Origin: Antedon mediterranea
Lineage: Eukaryota > Echinodermata > Crinoidea > Comatulida > Antedonidae
Length of the DNA stretch: 64,000 nucleotides
Assembly: GCF_964355755.1 (NCBI RefSeq)
Contig: NC_092672.1
Coordinates: 16,242,501 to 16,306,500 of the forward strand
Direction: 5' to 3'
Of the stretch, positions 1 through 11,594 are shown piece by piece. Position 1 is the first letter of the stretch, and every line of letters starts with the position of its first letter. The notes beneath the pieces were generated by a model. That model was not told the DNA's origin. It saw nothing but the letters and a program-made list of their open reading frames with translations, and made no database searches. The translations under genes were made by a program, and so were the position numbers.

Positions 1-930
1 TGGAAGTATTCTTTCTCTCGCCATGGAGTAATCTAATTAATTAATTAATTTAATTTCCATGGAGGAATTTGCCTCTCTCAATGTTTATTTACGTTTCGCG
101 TACGTTTCATGCATTAATTTCAATTTCACGTGGAAAAACATGATTTATGCGAAGCGATAAGCAAGTCGCGCCGCGGTAATCTTTTTAGGGCCTTCATGAC
201 GGCAACATCGGGTTGGCACGGTCAAAATACACTTTTGTCATCGTCATCCTTTTATATACTGACAAAAAGAAGGCTCTGTTCCTTTGGCAGAATTACAAGC
301 AACAACTCATCTAAATATATAGTTATAAGTCACAGGGAAATAGTGTTTGTGATTATTTATTATCATTTTTTGAAAATTTTCAACAAATGATGTTGGATCA
401 TAAACAAAAACAAATTTACACCATCCAGACCAACGTTTTATCGCCAATGCGTGATGTCTTTATTATCCACGTTACGGTATTATCCACAACGATAATCGCT
501 CTTATTTATAATTATTTTATCTCAAACATTGTACATAGAAAAGAGCAATAAATGTTACGAAAAAACATTTCAACGATGGCGACACGATAAAAATGCGTGA
601 AATTGTAAGCCTCTGTCTGTTGTGCAAGGAGCTAGTAGTAGTTGTTTCAGGCAGCGTGCTCTCAGGCAGCGAGCCCATTGAAATGTACGATTCCTACAAC
701 ACGTAAATTGCTAGCCTAGAGAGTGCGAGTCGCAACCGGTCGGAGAGTGCGAGGGGGAATTCCTACTGCTGCTGTGAGGCGAACTGCATGCGTGAGTAAT
801 TTGAACATCTCACGTGACATCAACATCCAATCAGAAAACAGTATTCTGGCTAGCTGGCAGGTTCGTTGAGCGTAAAAAAATATCGCACCACCGGACACCT
901 AACAACATAACAAAAAAAATCTAAGATTCC
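1..930. other. Intergenic stretch without recognised content
   Basis: AT-rich sequence with a short TTAA run near position 36. The open frames here are short, lack recognisable protein features and have no splice-site context. I see no gene, RNA or complete mobile element. Confidence 0.5.
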
Positions 931-939
931 AAAGGTTTC

Positions 940-1260
940 AATTCCGCCGTGGTAACTCACTTCCGCCGTGGCATTCTGTAATTTGCCGTGGTGTGTGTTT
1001 CACTATTAATTTGCCGTGGTGTTTCAATACTAATTTGCCGTGGTGTTTCATTTTTAAGTTGCCCTGGTATTTTTGTTAAATTGCCGCGATGTTTTATTTT
1101 TAATTTGCCGTGATGTTTTATTTTTAATTTGCCGTGGCTTTTTTCAAATTGCCGTGGCTTTTTTCAAATTGCCGTGGCTTTTTTCAAATTGCCGTGGCTT
1201 TTTTCAAATTGCCGTGGCTTTTTTTGAAAAAATTGCCGTGATATTTTTAAAAAGTTACCG
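940..1260 (+). repeat. Minisatellite with a GCCGTGG core
   Basis: Degenerate units of about 19-20 bases built around AATTTGCCGTGG are followed by five near-identical units (GCCGTGGCTTTTTTCAAATT) between about 1130 and 1230. The frames that cross it encode only the repeat. No inverted partner of this array was found in the window. Confidence 0.85.
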
Positions 1261-1405
1261 TGACACTTATAGGCCACCGTATAATAATGCCAGAAATGGC
1301 AACTATGCTCGCCATATATGCCGTTGCTTAAAGCACGCATGGCGTTCCATACAAATAACACATACCATACACATTATAATCAAAGAATATAATTATACAC
1401 ACGAC

Positions 1406-1439
1406 CAAAGAATATATATATATATATATATATTCTTTG
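1406..1439. mobile_element. 34-bp TIR-only palindrome with 7-bp target duplication
   Basis: The stretch starts CAAAGAATATAT, ends ATATATTCTTTG and contains only an AT dinucleotide core. It is flanked by an exact 7-bp direct repeat, ACACGAC, at 1399-1405 and 1440-1446. The same termini bound the 837-bp element at 39172-40008, which also has a 7-bp duplication. The simplest reading is a minimal internally deleted copy, or residue, of that TIR family. Confidence 0.65.
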
Positions 1440-1677
1440 ACACGACGTAGAGTACCGTCTCGTGTGTGTGTGGATTCCCGTGTGTGTAATCTGCGTTTGT
1501 GTTTTTCAAGGCGAGAGAGGCAATACAATTACAAGAAAGAACTAAAACAGTCAAATGTCACTTCTTGGGAAACAGTAAGTAGGGGCCCAGTTTGAGTAAT
1601 ACTAGGGCTAGGCTAGTAGGCCTAGCTCTAGACCTAACTATTGAAATATTAATAGGCCTAGTTAGGACTAGGGTAGG

Positions 1678-1686
1678 CCTATAGGC
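1678..1686 (+). repeat. 9-bp target-site duplication (left) of foldback element 1
   Basis: CCTATAGGC is repeated exactly at 4508-4516, immediately outside the other end of the element. Confidence 0.75.
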
Positions 1687-1695
1687 GGATGCTAG

Positions 1696-1893
1696 TCAAG
1701 TCGCCCCATCGCAAAGTCGCCCCATACAAAGTCGCCCCATACACAGTCGCCCCATCGCAAAGTCGCCCCAAAACAAAGTCGCCCTGACACAGTCGCCCCA
1801 TTGCAAAGTCGCCCCATCGCAAAGTCGCCCCAACGCAAAGTCGCCCCATCGCAAAGTCGCCCCAACACAAAGTCGCCCCATCGCAAAGTCGCC
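1696..1893 (-). repeat. Left minisatellite arm of foldback element 1
   Basis: About twelve 16-17-base units read AGTCGCCCCATCGCAA on the plus strand. Open frames in this arm encode only a repeated W-G-D-F-A-M-G-R-L-C peptide and are not taken as genes. Confidence 0.9.
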
Positions 1894-3141
1894 CCAAAAC
1901 GTTAAAAAATGGTTTAAAAGTGCGTAAAATGTCGCAATGATACACAAAATAACACGGAACGTGTAGGCATAAAAGGGGAAGCCCCGCCATGTAGTCTCAG
2001 GTCACACGATCGGCACGATCGGCACGCTCCCCAATCATCAGAGAGGAAGCCCCCAACTAATCACTCCGCGGTCACACTAACGTGCTAGCTCTCACCAGAG
2101 GGAAACCCCGTAATTACTCCGCCGTTGTCGCACTACAACGCACCATCTGAAGATGGGGAAACCCCGTCGGAGTTTTACGATGATATCAGTCGCGTTCGAA
2201 ATCGGTGGCGTTTAATTTTGGTCGCGATAAAATGATGTTATACGATCTAGATTATTTTTACTTTGGTCGATGAATATTTATTATTATTAGGCCTATATTA
2301 ATAATTGATTTTTGTATTTATTTTACACTGAGGTCTATGATGAGAGAAAGATGTGTGCCTTAAAAATGACAATTTGTAAACATAGTTTAAGATTATAGTA
2401 AGCCTATTATTCAGCATAATGTCATTTTAATAACAGTACATATATTTAAATGTGAAATATTTTATAGGGAACGTAGGCTACGTCTGTGTCTTTTATTTTT
2501 TATATGCAACAAATTAGGTAAAACAATTTATTTATAAACATTCAGTTTACTATTATATACATAGTATTACAATGAACATTGATTATAAGCATGGAAATGC
2601 AATCCCATCATTATATCCATTATAAAATTGCATCATATCGCCACTATATGTCGTAAATGATGACGTACATGTGTATTCGTCGTACGTCCGTGTACGTATT
2701 ATTCCGTGCCTCTTCACTGTCTTGTTTATTAAAATTAAATAAACACCCGATATGAGGATATTTATTAGGCATGATAATTAGAATGTTCTATAACCAAAAG
2801 GGTTGAAAAGAATTTCTTCAGTAAAATGATCATTCTGCTGTTGAATAAAAAGCGACTCGCAATCTGAAACATTCTCTGAAACCAATCGGAGCTGCTCCTT
2901 CTGGTATCTGTTTCTACGTCTTTCTGCTGCCCGTCGGGGATTCCCCTTTTTAAAAAACGCGCACACGATAATCATACTGTACGATGGTTTTTCCATGGTC
3001 AAAATGTAGCGTTTTAATTTTACTAATATACCTGCATGTGTAAAACGATCATATCGGCGAAGAAATCCCCTTTTTTTTATTTCTTTATTTTGAAAAGTCA
3101 TAATTAAAATTAAATAACTATAGGCACATAACTTGTCAATA

Positions 3142-3816
3142 CCGTACTGACGCGGGTATAAGCCCATACTCGGGTATAAGCCCACCCCCGACTTTTGACT
3201 AATTTTCATGAAAAATGAGGCACTCGGGTATAAGCCCACCCATTAATTCGAAGATCTACAGTGTGTGTCGTAATACATTATTTTGTATTTGGCGACGTCC
3301 ATACACCGAATACACCTACCTTTGATCATAACCAAGCTAGGCTAATATACGCTAGGCCATATGAGGCCTAGCGGTCCTGTTTTGTTTACACTCCATTGCG
3401 GTCGAAGATCGCTTCACACACGACGCTACAAGTCGCCAAAACGGAAAACCCCTATTTTAGTATTTGGTATCGGCTGCCATAAACAAGCTTATTAAATTTC
3501 TTTGGTACATTTCTATTTAACGAATATTGTATACTTGCTTTTCTGCTTGATAAATTCTTGTTCAATTGATGTTTAAAATAATATATTCTACGATAAATTA
3601 CACAAACTATAAGCTTAATTTTCCGACACTCTACACCTCGTGTATTTAGAGGCAACGTCGTACACGTGAGGGCGCTCGCTCGCATGGTGGAATACACAGT
3701 GTACATGTGCTGTTTTTGACGATCTGCATTTTTGGATCCTCGGGTATAAGCCCACCCCCCAAACTTGACGTGATTTCATGTTCGAGGGGGGTGGGCTTAT
3801 ACCCGCGTCAGTACGG
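3142..3816. mobile_element. TIR element (CCGTACTGACGCGGGTATAA) nested in foldback 1
   Basis: The ends are CCGTACTGACGCGGGTATAA at 3142 and its reverse complement ending at 3816. TA precedes the left end, but the right flank reads AA. Extra CGGGTATAAGCCCAC blocks sit inside both ends. A second, partial copy in the opposite orientation lies at about 37100-37498 and shares the interior near 3490-3610. Confidence 0.7.
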
Positions 3817-4298
3817 AATGCAAAATGATCAATAAGTAGCCTATAAAACATTTATTGTCTTACAATGCTGTTATTGTTTTAACTACTGTAAATATACGAA
3901 GGCCTACTATTTATACACTTATTATATTATCCTAAAAAATGAGCTGGTATTCACGCGTAGGTTGAAGAAAGATTCGTAATTGTGGCTCTGGTAATTTTAA
4001 AATCATATTAAATTAACATTTTCGAAACTATAAATCAGGGATAATCTTTTCGAAATCTTTTTAGAACTTTCAAACAAGGGACTATTTTTTAATGATTTTT
4101 AAAAAGCACATCACTCCATTAAAACCTGTAAAATAAAAATTAAAACACAAATTATGTATAGGCCTATAATAGGATAAACATTATAATGTATACGACATTT
4201 AGCGCGACCAAAGTAACAACGCAATCGATATCAAACGCAACCGCTATATGATTAAAACAGCGTACTACTACTAGCGGCGGCACTTCCGAAATAAAACT

Positions 4299-4497
4299 GT
4301 GGGCGACTTTGAGATGGGGCGACTTTGCGTTGGGGCGACTTTGCGTTGGGGCGACTTTGCGATGGGGCGACTTTGTAATGGGGCGACTGTGCCGGAGCGA
4401 CTTTGTTTTGGGGCGACTTTGCGATGGGGCGACTTTGCGATGGGGCGACTTTGTATGGGGCGACTTTGTATGGGGCGACTTTGCGATGGGGCGACTT
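4299..4497 (+). repeat. Right minisatellite arm of foldback element 1
   Basis: About twelve units of GGGGCGACTTTGCGAT form the inverted partner of the array at 1696-1893. Variant units with GTAATG, GCCGGA and GTTTTG occur in matching positions in the two arms. Confidence 0.9.
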
Positions 4498-4507
4498 GAC
4501 TGGATCC

Positions 4508-4516
4508 CCTATAGGC
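4508..4516 (+). repeat. 9-bp target-site duplication (right) of foldback element 1
   Basis: CCTATAGGC is identical to 1678-1686. Confidence 0.75.
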
Positions 4517-4586
4517 TAGGCTAGCGCCTAAAGCTAGGTCTTGCCTAGGCTAGGTAAGGTTAGGCCCCTAGTAATATTCGGGGAAC

Positions 4587-5087
4587 AGACGATCGGGACG
4601 ATCGGGCCCAAGACGATCGAACCCAGAAAACGTGGTCCCGATCGTCTTCAGCGTTGGGCCCGATCGTCATACCAGTTGGGCCCGATCGTCCAGTGTTTTT
4701 AGAACCACGTTGGGCCCGATCGTCTTACCAGTTGGTCCCGATCGTCTAATAGCGTTGGCCCCGATAGTCTTTTGTGTTATATAAAATAATGTGCCACATT
4801 TCATCATTTTTCATTCCTAGTGCTTAGTGCCAACGTGCTTTTCTTGCGTAATTAAGATTTTAATTAAAAAGGTTATAAATTAGATTTTTTTCTGATTTAT
4901 CATAATTTTCCCCTAATTAACACAACTGGTTTTAAGAATTTCTTACCAATACTCTCGATTTATGAATAAATGTGATTGATTTTGATTGTTATTATTGTGT
5001 TGTTTGTATTCGCATATTTATTTTTTTAAATTTTCCGAGAATGTTTTGGGCCCGATTCATTGTCTTGTTTGCTGGGCCCGATCGTCT
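4587..5087. mobile_element. Small repeat element bounded by AGACGATCGGG ends
   Basis: It starts AGACGATCGGG and ends with the reverse complement CCCGATCGTCT. Near the left end are about seven irregular units of TTGGGCCCGATCGTCT spaced 25-35 bases apart, in both orientations. No target duplication is clear. The core reappears once at about 10692-10730. It may be another small foldback-type element. Confidence 0.5.
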
Positions 5088-5930
5088 TTCACCCTTGATG
5101 GGATATTTTTCAATTTATCTTTCAGCATTTGAATAGTGTTCAGTTTGAAAGAGTATTATATTCATAAGCATTTTAAACTTTAAATCAACAATAAAATTGA
5201 TTGAGTATTTCGAAAGTTATGAATAAAGATACGATACCGTATCCAAATTTCCGTCTACTAAAGGTACGGTAAAATTGCATTACGTCATAATCTGCCAATG
5301 GGGTGCTGGTACGTGTGTGACGTCATCATATAAGGATTTTGGATTTTTTTCACATCGCGTCTGTAGAGAATGCCTATCGACGGCGCCAGGCTGCATGGAT
5401 GTGTGCGCTGATGATTCTGTGACTCAGCCTCGGGGCTAGACCTAACAATGTTGAATCCAGAATTGTTGAATCCAGAATCGTCGATTCTGTAGTAATAGAG
5501 CAAGATAATGGGTTGGTGGACGGTACATAAAGTGTTCAAAACATGCACTCAATCTCAAATATTATTTCATTATACAACATTTAATTAAAACTTCAATAAC
5601 GCGACCAGTTGATACGGTTGGCCGGCTGCCGAGACTAAACATGGAGGTTGCGTAGCGAAACATTGACACTGAGATGTCAATTTACTATTATTTTTTGCTT
5701 TTTTTTAGTGTTTATCCTTAAAATTCATGAAAGTGATATAGCCTATCGTGTGCGGCCCATCAAGAAACATTCAGCAGTGCATGTAATAAGAGATATGTAA
5801 AATTACGCGATAAATTTAGTAGCAGTAATATAGATAATAGCAAACCAGTATACAGTAGCCACAGCTATGTACATATACATTCAGCCATACCCCGGCGAGA
5901 GTCTAGCTATCCAATCGAATTGGAACAATG
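5088..5930. other. Intergenic stretch without recognised content
   Basis: AT-rich DNA with several short AT runs. The longest open frame, on the minus strand at 5285-5548, has no recognisable features. No gene is called. Confidence 0.5.
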
Positions 5931-5935
5931 CAATG

Positions 5936-6013
5936 AAAGCCCCAGTGGTCTAATGGTTAGAACATCTGCATATCAAGCAGAAGGTTCCGGGTTCGAATCT
6001 CACTTAGGGCTTT
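5936..6013 (+). ncRNA. tRNA-like sequence, probably a pseudogene or SINE head
   Basis: It has a possible acceptor stem (AAAGCCC with GGGCTTT), an A-box-like stretch (TGGTCTAATGGTTAGAACA), a perfect 5-bp anticodon stem (TCTGC/GCAGA) around a 7-base loop ATATCAA, and a B-box-like GGGTTCGAATC. The loop would give anticodon AUC, which is not normal in animals, and the outer two pairs of the T stem do not form. Identity as a working tRNA is therefore doubtful. A sequence near 6160-6200 recurs at 25469-25510, so this may be part of a dispersed repeat. Confidence 0.45.
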
Positions 6014-6720
6014 CTCTCATTCTCACAGGTTTCCTTATTTTTATTGTTTCTAATTAATTAAATTTCATTATATCACCGGACGGATTAGAATTTATTTTGT
6101 GCCTGTGATGTTTATATACTGTATAATATAAATTCAAAGGCAAATTACTGAAAAAATGACAATGCTGTGGTTATCAGCGGCGGGATCTCAATGGAGATAC
6201 AAAAAAGGCGAAAAGCTAAATCAAAACGATAAATTAAAACAGCCAAAAAAGTTAGCAGAGCTTTCGGGCAACACTAGCCCTTCATCTGTATATATATGTG
6301 TATGTGTGTGTGTGTGTGTTAAAAATAGGCGCCATCTTGGTTTTCAACATGGCGGCTGTTTACAGCTTTAATATCAATATATTTGAAATCCTCAGTCTCC
6401 CAAACATAGGTATAGACATCATTTTTAACTTGCTACGTCAATTAAAAGTCAAGTTATAAGCCAAAATAAGTCTGAAATGGCAGCCATTTTTTTTTCACAT
6501 TTTAAGGGTGAAGATCTAAAAATTGAACCGGGTAAACAGCAGATTTGAATTCAGCACCCCGAAATTACCCTAAAACACATGTTTTTTTGCTTTTAACACG
6601 AAATGTCTACACCATTTCATTTTTCTCAAATCTGGACTAGTTTATACACTACACTACAGTAGAAATATGTTGATAGCCATATTAGAAAATGTAAAATAAA
6701 TGTTGGAAATTGTGTTGCAT

Positions 6721-6740
6721 CAAAGAATATATATTCTTTG
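6721..6740. mobile_element. 20-bp TIR-only palindrome
   Basis: CAAAGAATATATATTCTTTG is a perfect palindrome and carries the same end as the family at 1406 and 39172. It is flanked by GTTGCAT and GTTGCGT, a 7-bp direct repeat with one mismatch. It could be the smallest remnant of that transposon or an excision product. Confidence 0.5.
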
Positions 6741-7286
6741 GTTGCGTCTAGTTCATTTGTCCATAGTTACTATGAGGGTTTTATTTTTCCAAATGGCCTA
6801 TTTAGGCCTATATTTTTTAATAAACTTTGTTTACAGATGGTGACCATTAACAAAAAGCAAATGCGGACAATAAAGGGCCCCTCAAATACTATGATTTAGA
6901 CAATAGGCCTAGCCCCAGGTCTTAGTCACAGAAATCAGCACACACATGCAAACAAACTCATATACCGAAGCTATAGGTTATAGCATGGTTATAGTACATA
7001 GTAGGCGCCTCTTTTGAAACGGTATATTTCTGTATTCTAAAATTAAAATCAACATGTTTTGGCCTATCAATAATTACAGACGTAGGCCTAGGCTACATTT
7101 ACTTTTTGTCACACGACGGGGATATTTTATAATAGCGATAAATGAAGCATAAAGAAAATGTTAAGCCGCCGGTTGATGGGTGTGTAGAAAGCGATGACAA
7201 CGAATTGGACGACCCCAACGACCCGGGCGACCTCGAATTGGACGACCTAGAATTGGACAACCCATAACACGAAACCGACTACCCCT

Positions 7287-9413
7287 ATAGCCTAGCCTAG
7301 CCTAGACCTATGTGTGGTATAACATCCCGAAGCCGAACATAGCCAAAGATCTTTAAACCATACCTTATATAATACTCGCAAGCAAGCAATTGATTGAAAA
7401 AATACAGAAATATCGCCATTTGATACTGAATGTGTCGACACGGGTAATCTCTTCTTCCTCGGTCACATTTGCCTCATTTTAATATATGTCACGCTAGGCT
7501 GAACAACACTCTCATGAATAATAAACAGTTGATTACGTCATACTATACAACTGGGATTTTACCTCTTGAATATTCAATAACAATTTTAAAGACCATGATG
7601 TCATTTAAATTCCATCTGAACTAACTCATCCCAAATTTATGTGATGAGGTCATAATTAAGGCACCTTAAAGTGGAGCTCCACCCAGAAAATTACTATTTT
7701 TCATACATTTCAACTATTATTAAAAAATATCCCTCATACTTCATATTTTTTTGAATTTTTTTCAATGAGTATGATTTTCTTGAAAATCACGCCTTTTTGC
7801 GTTTTGGGGGGGGATACCTTGTAATTTCCTATTCTTTTACATCCAAAAGGGGGGTATATTTGAATAATCCTAAAAAATTAATTTGTTCACTAAAAAAAAA
7901 ATTTTAAATGTACTTTTATGTAATTTTTCCAGATCTTTATATTTCTGGTATTTTTATCGCGTATACATTGCGCAATTTGCGTAAATAGACACATTCCCCC
8001 GTTCGGGTCCAATTGGGTTTTTTATTTCGCTAGGGAGTATGATCACGTGACATTTTTCACAATCACACAGCTGGCGATCTCTATTTGTAGCGGTATTATT
8101 TTTGACAGGCGAAAAGTATATTAAAACATTCTGAATGTGACCCTATCATGTTTCACAGTGGAATAATGTGATTATGAGACTATTACTAAAATGTCAAATT
8201 TTATTTATTTATTTATTTTATTTTATTTAATTATTCATTTCCCAACCAACAGTGAGCTCATGGTTCACCACTTACAAGAGGGAACGAGATTTTGAGAAAG
8301 ACGTGGCTATATATTCAATAAAGTTAGGCCTAGGCCTACTAGAGTGTAGGTATGTACCGATGCTGCTTGGCCTCTAGCTAGGCTGACAGCAGTGAAGTTT
8401 GTTCTGCTGACACCCAACCTCGGCCTACCCATGGGCTATGATAGGGTGCCTGAATAGTTGCTTTTCAGTTATAGGCCTAAGCTTCCACATCGCTTATACT
8501 ACTCTTTACTTCTCTTGTTCTGTATAGGATTTTGTGTTTCACAATTCTTAATGTGCGAGAAAACCCAGAAACGATAAATGGGGCGAAACGATCAAGCATT
8601 TTCAAACCCTTGAATGCAAAGGCCTAGACAAAAATTCAAGGCTGAGCAGACGGCTTAGCTAGGCCTAGGCCTAGCTTAAGTTAATAAGCAATCTGATATG
8701 ATTATTATGCTGTTGTTGTACAGTGCAAATGTGACCGAGGAAGAAGAGATTACTGTCGACATGAACAAACGAACAGATATGGAACGCCAAGAGTGCATCA
8801 TTAAAACTGCATTCGACTCGATTAGCACACGAAATATCATAAACATGGTAAACCAGGTCAAAACGGCCTCTTTTTAAGCGGCAGGTAAGGTTTGACCGTA
8901 TACAATGCATGCGTGAAATGTAATGCTTTCTTATGGCCCTCCCCATGCACATGTTCGCAACACGCTGCTTGGTAGGCCTATAGTGTTCGTTATAAAAAGA
9001 CGAGTATGTAATTATACGTCCATGGTTTAACCATGTACCGTAATGTATAATATTTATTTCTTTTTAATTTATTTTTAATATGTTTGTCGAAATACCATCT
9101 TTGTTTACAGGCATGTCTGCCACAAGCATCTGATTTTGGATCATGCCTTCTTCAATTTAATTAATCTTGTTTATCTCCATTTGTAAACTGCTTTTATTTG
9201 ATAAAAATAAATTGATTGTGTGATTGGTTATAGAACATAATAAACATAACGTATTATGAACAATGCTCAATAGATTGATGCACTCTTGGCGTTCCATATC
9301 TGTTCGTTTGTTCGTGTCGACACATTCCACATTTAGTATCAAATGGCGATAGTGTATGTTCGGCTTCGGGATGTTATACTATACTTATTAAGCCTAGGCT
9401 AGGCTAGGCTAGG
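7287..9413. mobile_element. Composite inverted-repeat unit, about 2.1 kb
   Basis: The left arm (7287-7345, with GTGGTATAACATCCCGAAGC) is the reverse complement of the right arm (9355-9413). A second matched pair lies at 7412-7445 and 9309-9350 around GTGTCGACAC. Further inverted copies of the inner arm occur at 8728-8800 and 9270-9320. No coding sequence is recognised between them. It looks like a rearranged TIR element or nested copies of one; the boundaries are soft because both arms end in AGCCTAGCCTAG repeats. Confidence 0.55.
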
Positions 9414-9654
9414 CTATATTGATTGATTGATTTCTTTATTAACTGAGTCAACACAGATACATACAATAAAAACATGTAAACAATTAAAATCAGTACAACA
9501 GACTCGAGTTAAAAGAAACAAATTACACAGATTCCTTATACAAAAAAGAGATTAGATTAACAGTTAAAATCCAAAATGTAAAATACGAAATATTTTAAAC
9601 TAATAGTAAAATATTTAAAATTTGTATAAAATGCTTTAAAAAAAAAAAAAAAAA

Positions 9655-9939
9655 TTAAAAATACAATGATTTTAGAGTCTGTTTAAAAGAGTTTATGTTC
9701 GACGATTTCTTGATATAAAGAGGAAGATTGTTCCATGCTTTAATAGCGTTAAAATAAAACGTTTTGCTAACACATCCTTTAATTATTGGGATACGGAAAT
9801 TACACATAGGGCTACTTCTGGTCACCCTCTCATGAAAATCCCTGATAAGTGTAAAATGCTCATTTAGGTACAATGGAGCAGTGTCGTTAAAAATCTTAAA
9901 AACATAGCATAAACTTAAAAAATTAAACCTATTTACCAC
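9655..9939 (-). pseudogene. LINE ORF2 C-terminal fragment
   Basis: An open fragment of about 94 codons has the pattern typical of the extreme C-terminus of CR1-group ORF2 (an AIKAWNNLPLYIK block followed by a basic SFKQTLKSLYF end). Its upstream coding continues at about 11600-11640 (S-H-V-G-Q-S-E-L-Q), beyond the inserted element, with TTAA as the shared junction. Confidence 0.8.
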
Positions 9940-9945
9940 ATTTAA

Positions 9946-11594
9946 AGGGGGATTCTGGGTTTAAAATTGCTTTTAAATATCGTTTATTTATTAAATAAAA
10001 AATATTATAACAATATAGACATGTCAGACTGAAGAAGTAATAACGAGAAATTAAAAAAATTAAATTTCATATACATTTTAGGGTAAATTCATGGAAAGTC
10101 TGTTTTTCAGCAGCTTTGGGAAGCTCATTAATATTCATGAGATATTCACAAAATCACGTCATCAGTGGATTCCAAACTCGTGACGTCATGTACGTTGTGT
10201 TTGTCAATTAATTTACATCTCTCTCCCCTGTCAAATGACGACCACCCGATCATTGTGAAATACATTTTTTTTGTAGATTTTCTAAGCTAGGCCTAAAGTG
10301 TAATAATAACAGTAGTACCATTTATTTGACATTTAATAAAATACAAAATTTAATACAGATTACGGTCATAAATTATATACTATTTTTATACCTCGAATAG
10401 TACAGACAGATCGTATTATTATCGGCTTCGAATCACGTACTAGGTTAGGCCTAGCCTAAATCATTTTTTTTGTCATGGGTGAGAGCCATTCTGACTAGGG
10501 ATTCCATGCCATGATGGCTACGTTAAAACATTGGGGCCCATCATGGGCCTAGCTAGACTATTACTAAACGATTGGCCCATAAATAACAAAACTCAGTGAA
10601 TTCCAAAACCCATCCTATCAACCAAACTCCTAAACAATCTAAACCTAAAACATTCTACAAAATCGGCTGTAAATATTGAGGCAAAACAAGGTCCGATCGC
10701 CGTCCGCACGTATGGTGTCCCGATCGTCTAAAGTAGGCCTAAAATAGGCCTAGCCTAGTTTACTCTCCAAAAATTGCATCAAGCAAGTAGACCAGGTAGT
10801 AGGAAGGAGACCTAGCCGATCCGGCCCAGTTAAAAATTGAGCTAGCTAGTGTAGTAGACCCTATGCGAATTGATACTACCAGGCCTTTTACTCCCGCTTT
10901 TACTATAGGCTACACTTGTTAAAATTAGCAATACTTATGTTTACAAATATTCCAACTCTCTCATTCGAGCTATATTATCTATACCATTCCGGTAGGTCGA
11001 GCCGACCTTCAATCAAATACTGTTATGTATGTACATCGTTCATGTTGTGATTATAGACGGGGTATACTTGACCCGACCAGTTTGGTATTGTATACTGTAT
11101 CTGCTTATCACGTGACGATGCCAGGCATGGGCAGAGAGAGCATGTGTAATCGTCGTCTCGCTCTCCTCGCTCAGCAGGAATGTATACGTTACGGTTACGC
11201 TTCATTGATTTTGAAGGCTTTCCCTAAGTCAGTGCGAAAATCGGCAAACGTAAAGTGCAAACATATCTAATTTTTCACTGTTTTGATGAATTTTCATAGA
11301 AAATTGACTTTATAAATGGGAAGACTGACTAAAATTACATCAGATAAGTATAATTTTACAAAAGTAATTGATATGGTTAATGATAACGAGTCGTCGGAAG
11401 ATTGACCATTTCACAAATTTCCTATTCTGTAACACAGTGTCATATCGCCGTAGCTGCACTTGTAATCTGGCCTCATTTCACAGCCTTTGTTCTGCTTCAC
11501 TGGGCGCTTATATAAATTGAAACTTTTACCGTTCAAGAGACAAACAAATATATTTTACATTTTTTACTATTCATTTTAAACCCGGAACCCCCCT
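9946..11594. mobile_element. TTAA-flanked DNA element inside the LINE
   Basis: The TIRs read AGGGGGATTCTGGGTTTAAA (left) and AGGGGGGTTCCGGGTTTAAA (right, reverse strand). TTAA lies at 9942-9945 and 11595-11598. TTAA duplications are the mark of piggyBac-type insertion. The 1.65-kb interior has no recognised transposase. Because it splits a reading frame, the insertion is younger than the LINE copy. Confidence 0.75.

Larger units (their letters stand above)
1687..4507. mobile_element. Foldback-like DNA transposon 1 with minisatellite TIRs
   Basis: A 2.82-kb unit has ends that read GGATGCTAGTCAAGTCGCCC (left) and GGATCCAGTCAAGTCGCCC (right, reverse strand). Each TIR is about 200 bases of 17-base tandem units (CGCCCCATCGCAAAGT and variants). 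The order of variant units is largely the same in both arms, so each arm was probably inherited as a whole. Exact 9-bp duplications (CCTATAGGC) flank it; that length is typical of Mutator-type (MULE) elements, and long TIRs of tandem units are known as foldback structure. No transposase is recognised, so it is probably non-autonomous. A separate element (3142-3816) is nested inside. Confidence 0.75.

Noticed and set aside
1696-1893. CRISPR-like array (regular short repeats)
   Set aside because: Units are directly tandem with no unique spacers, and the DNA is animal.
1679-1990. Overlapping open frames with repeated W-G-D-F-A-M-G-R-L-C peptides
   Set aside because: They translate the 17-base minisatellite in three frames; the unit length is not a multiple of 3 and nothing else in the frames looks like a protein. 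The mirror frames at 4299-4524 are rejected for the same reason.
5936-6013. Functional tRNA gene
   Set aside because: The T stem pairs poorly and the implied anticodon AUC is not expected in animals; kept only as a tRNA-like sequence.
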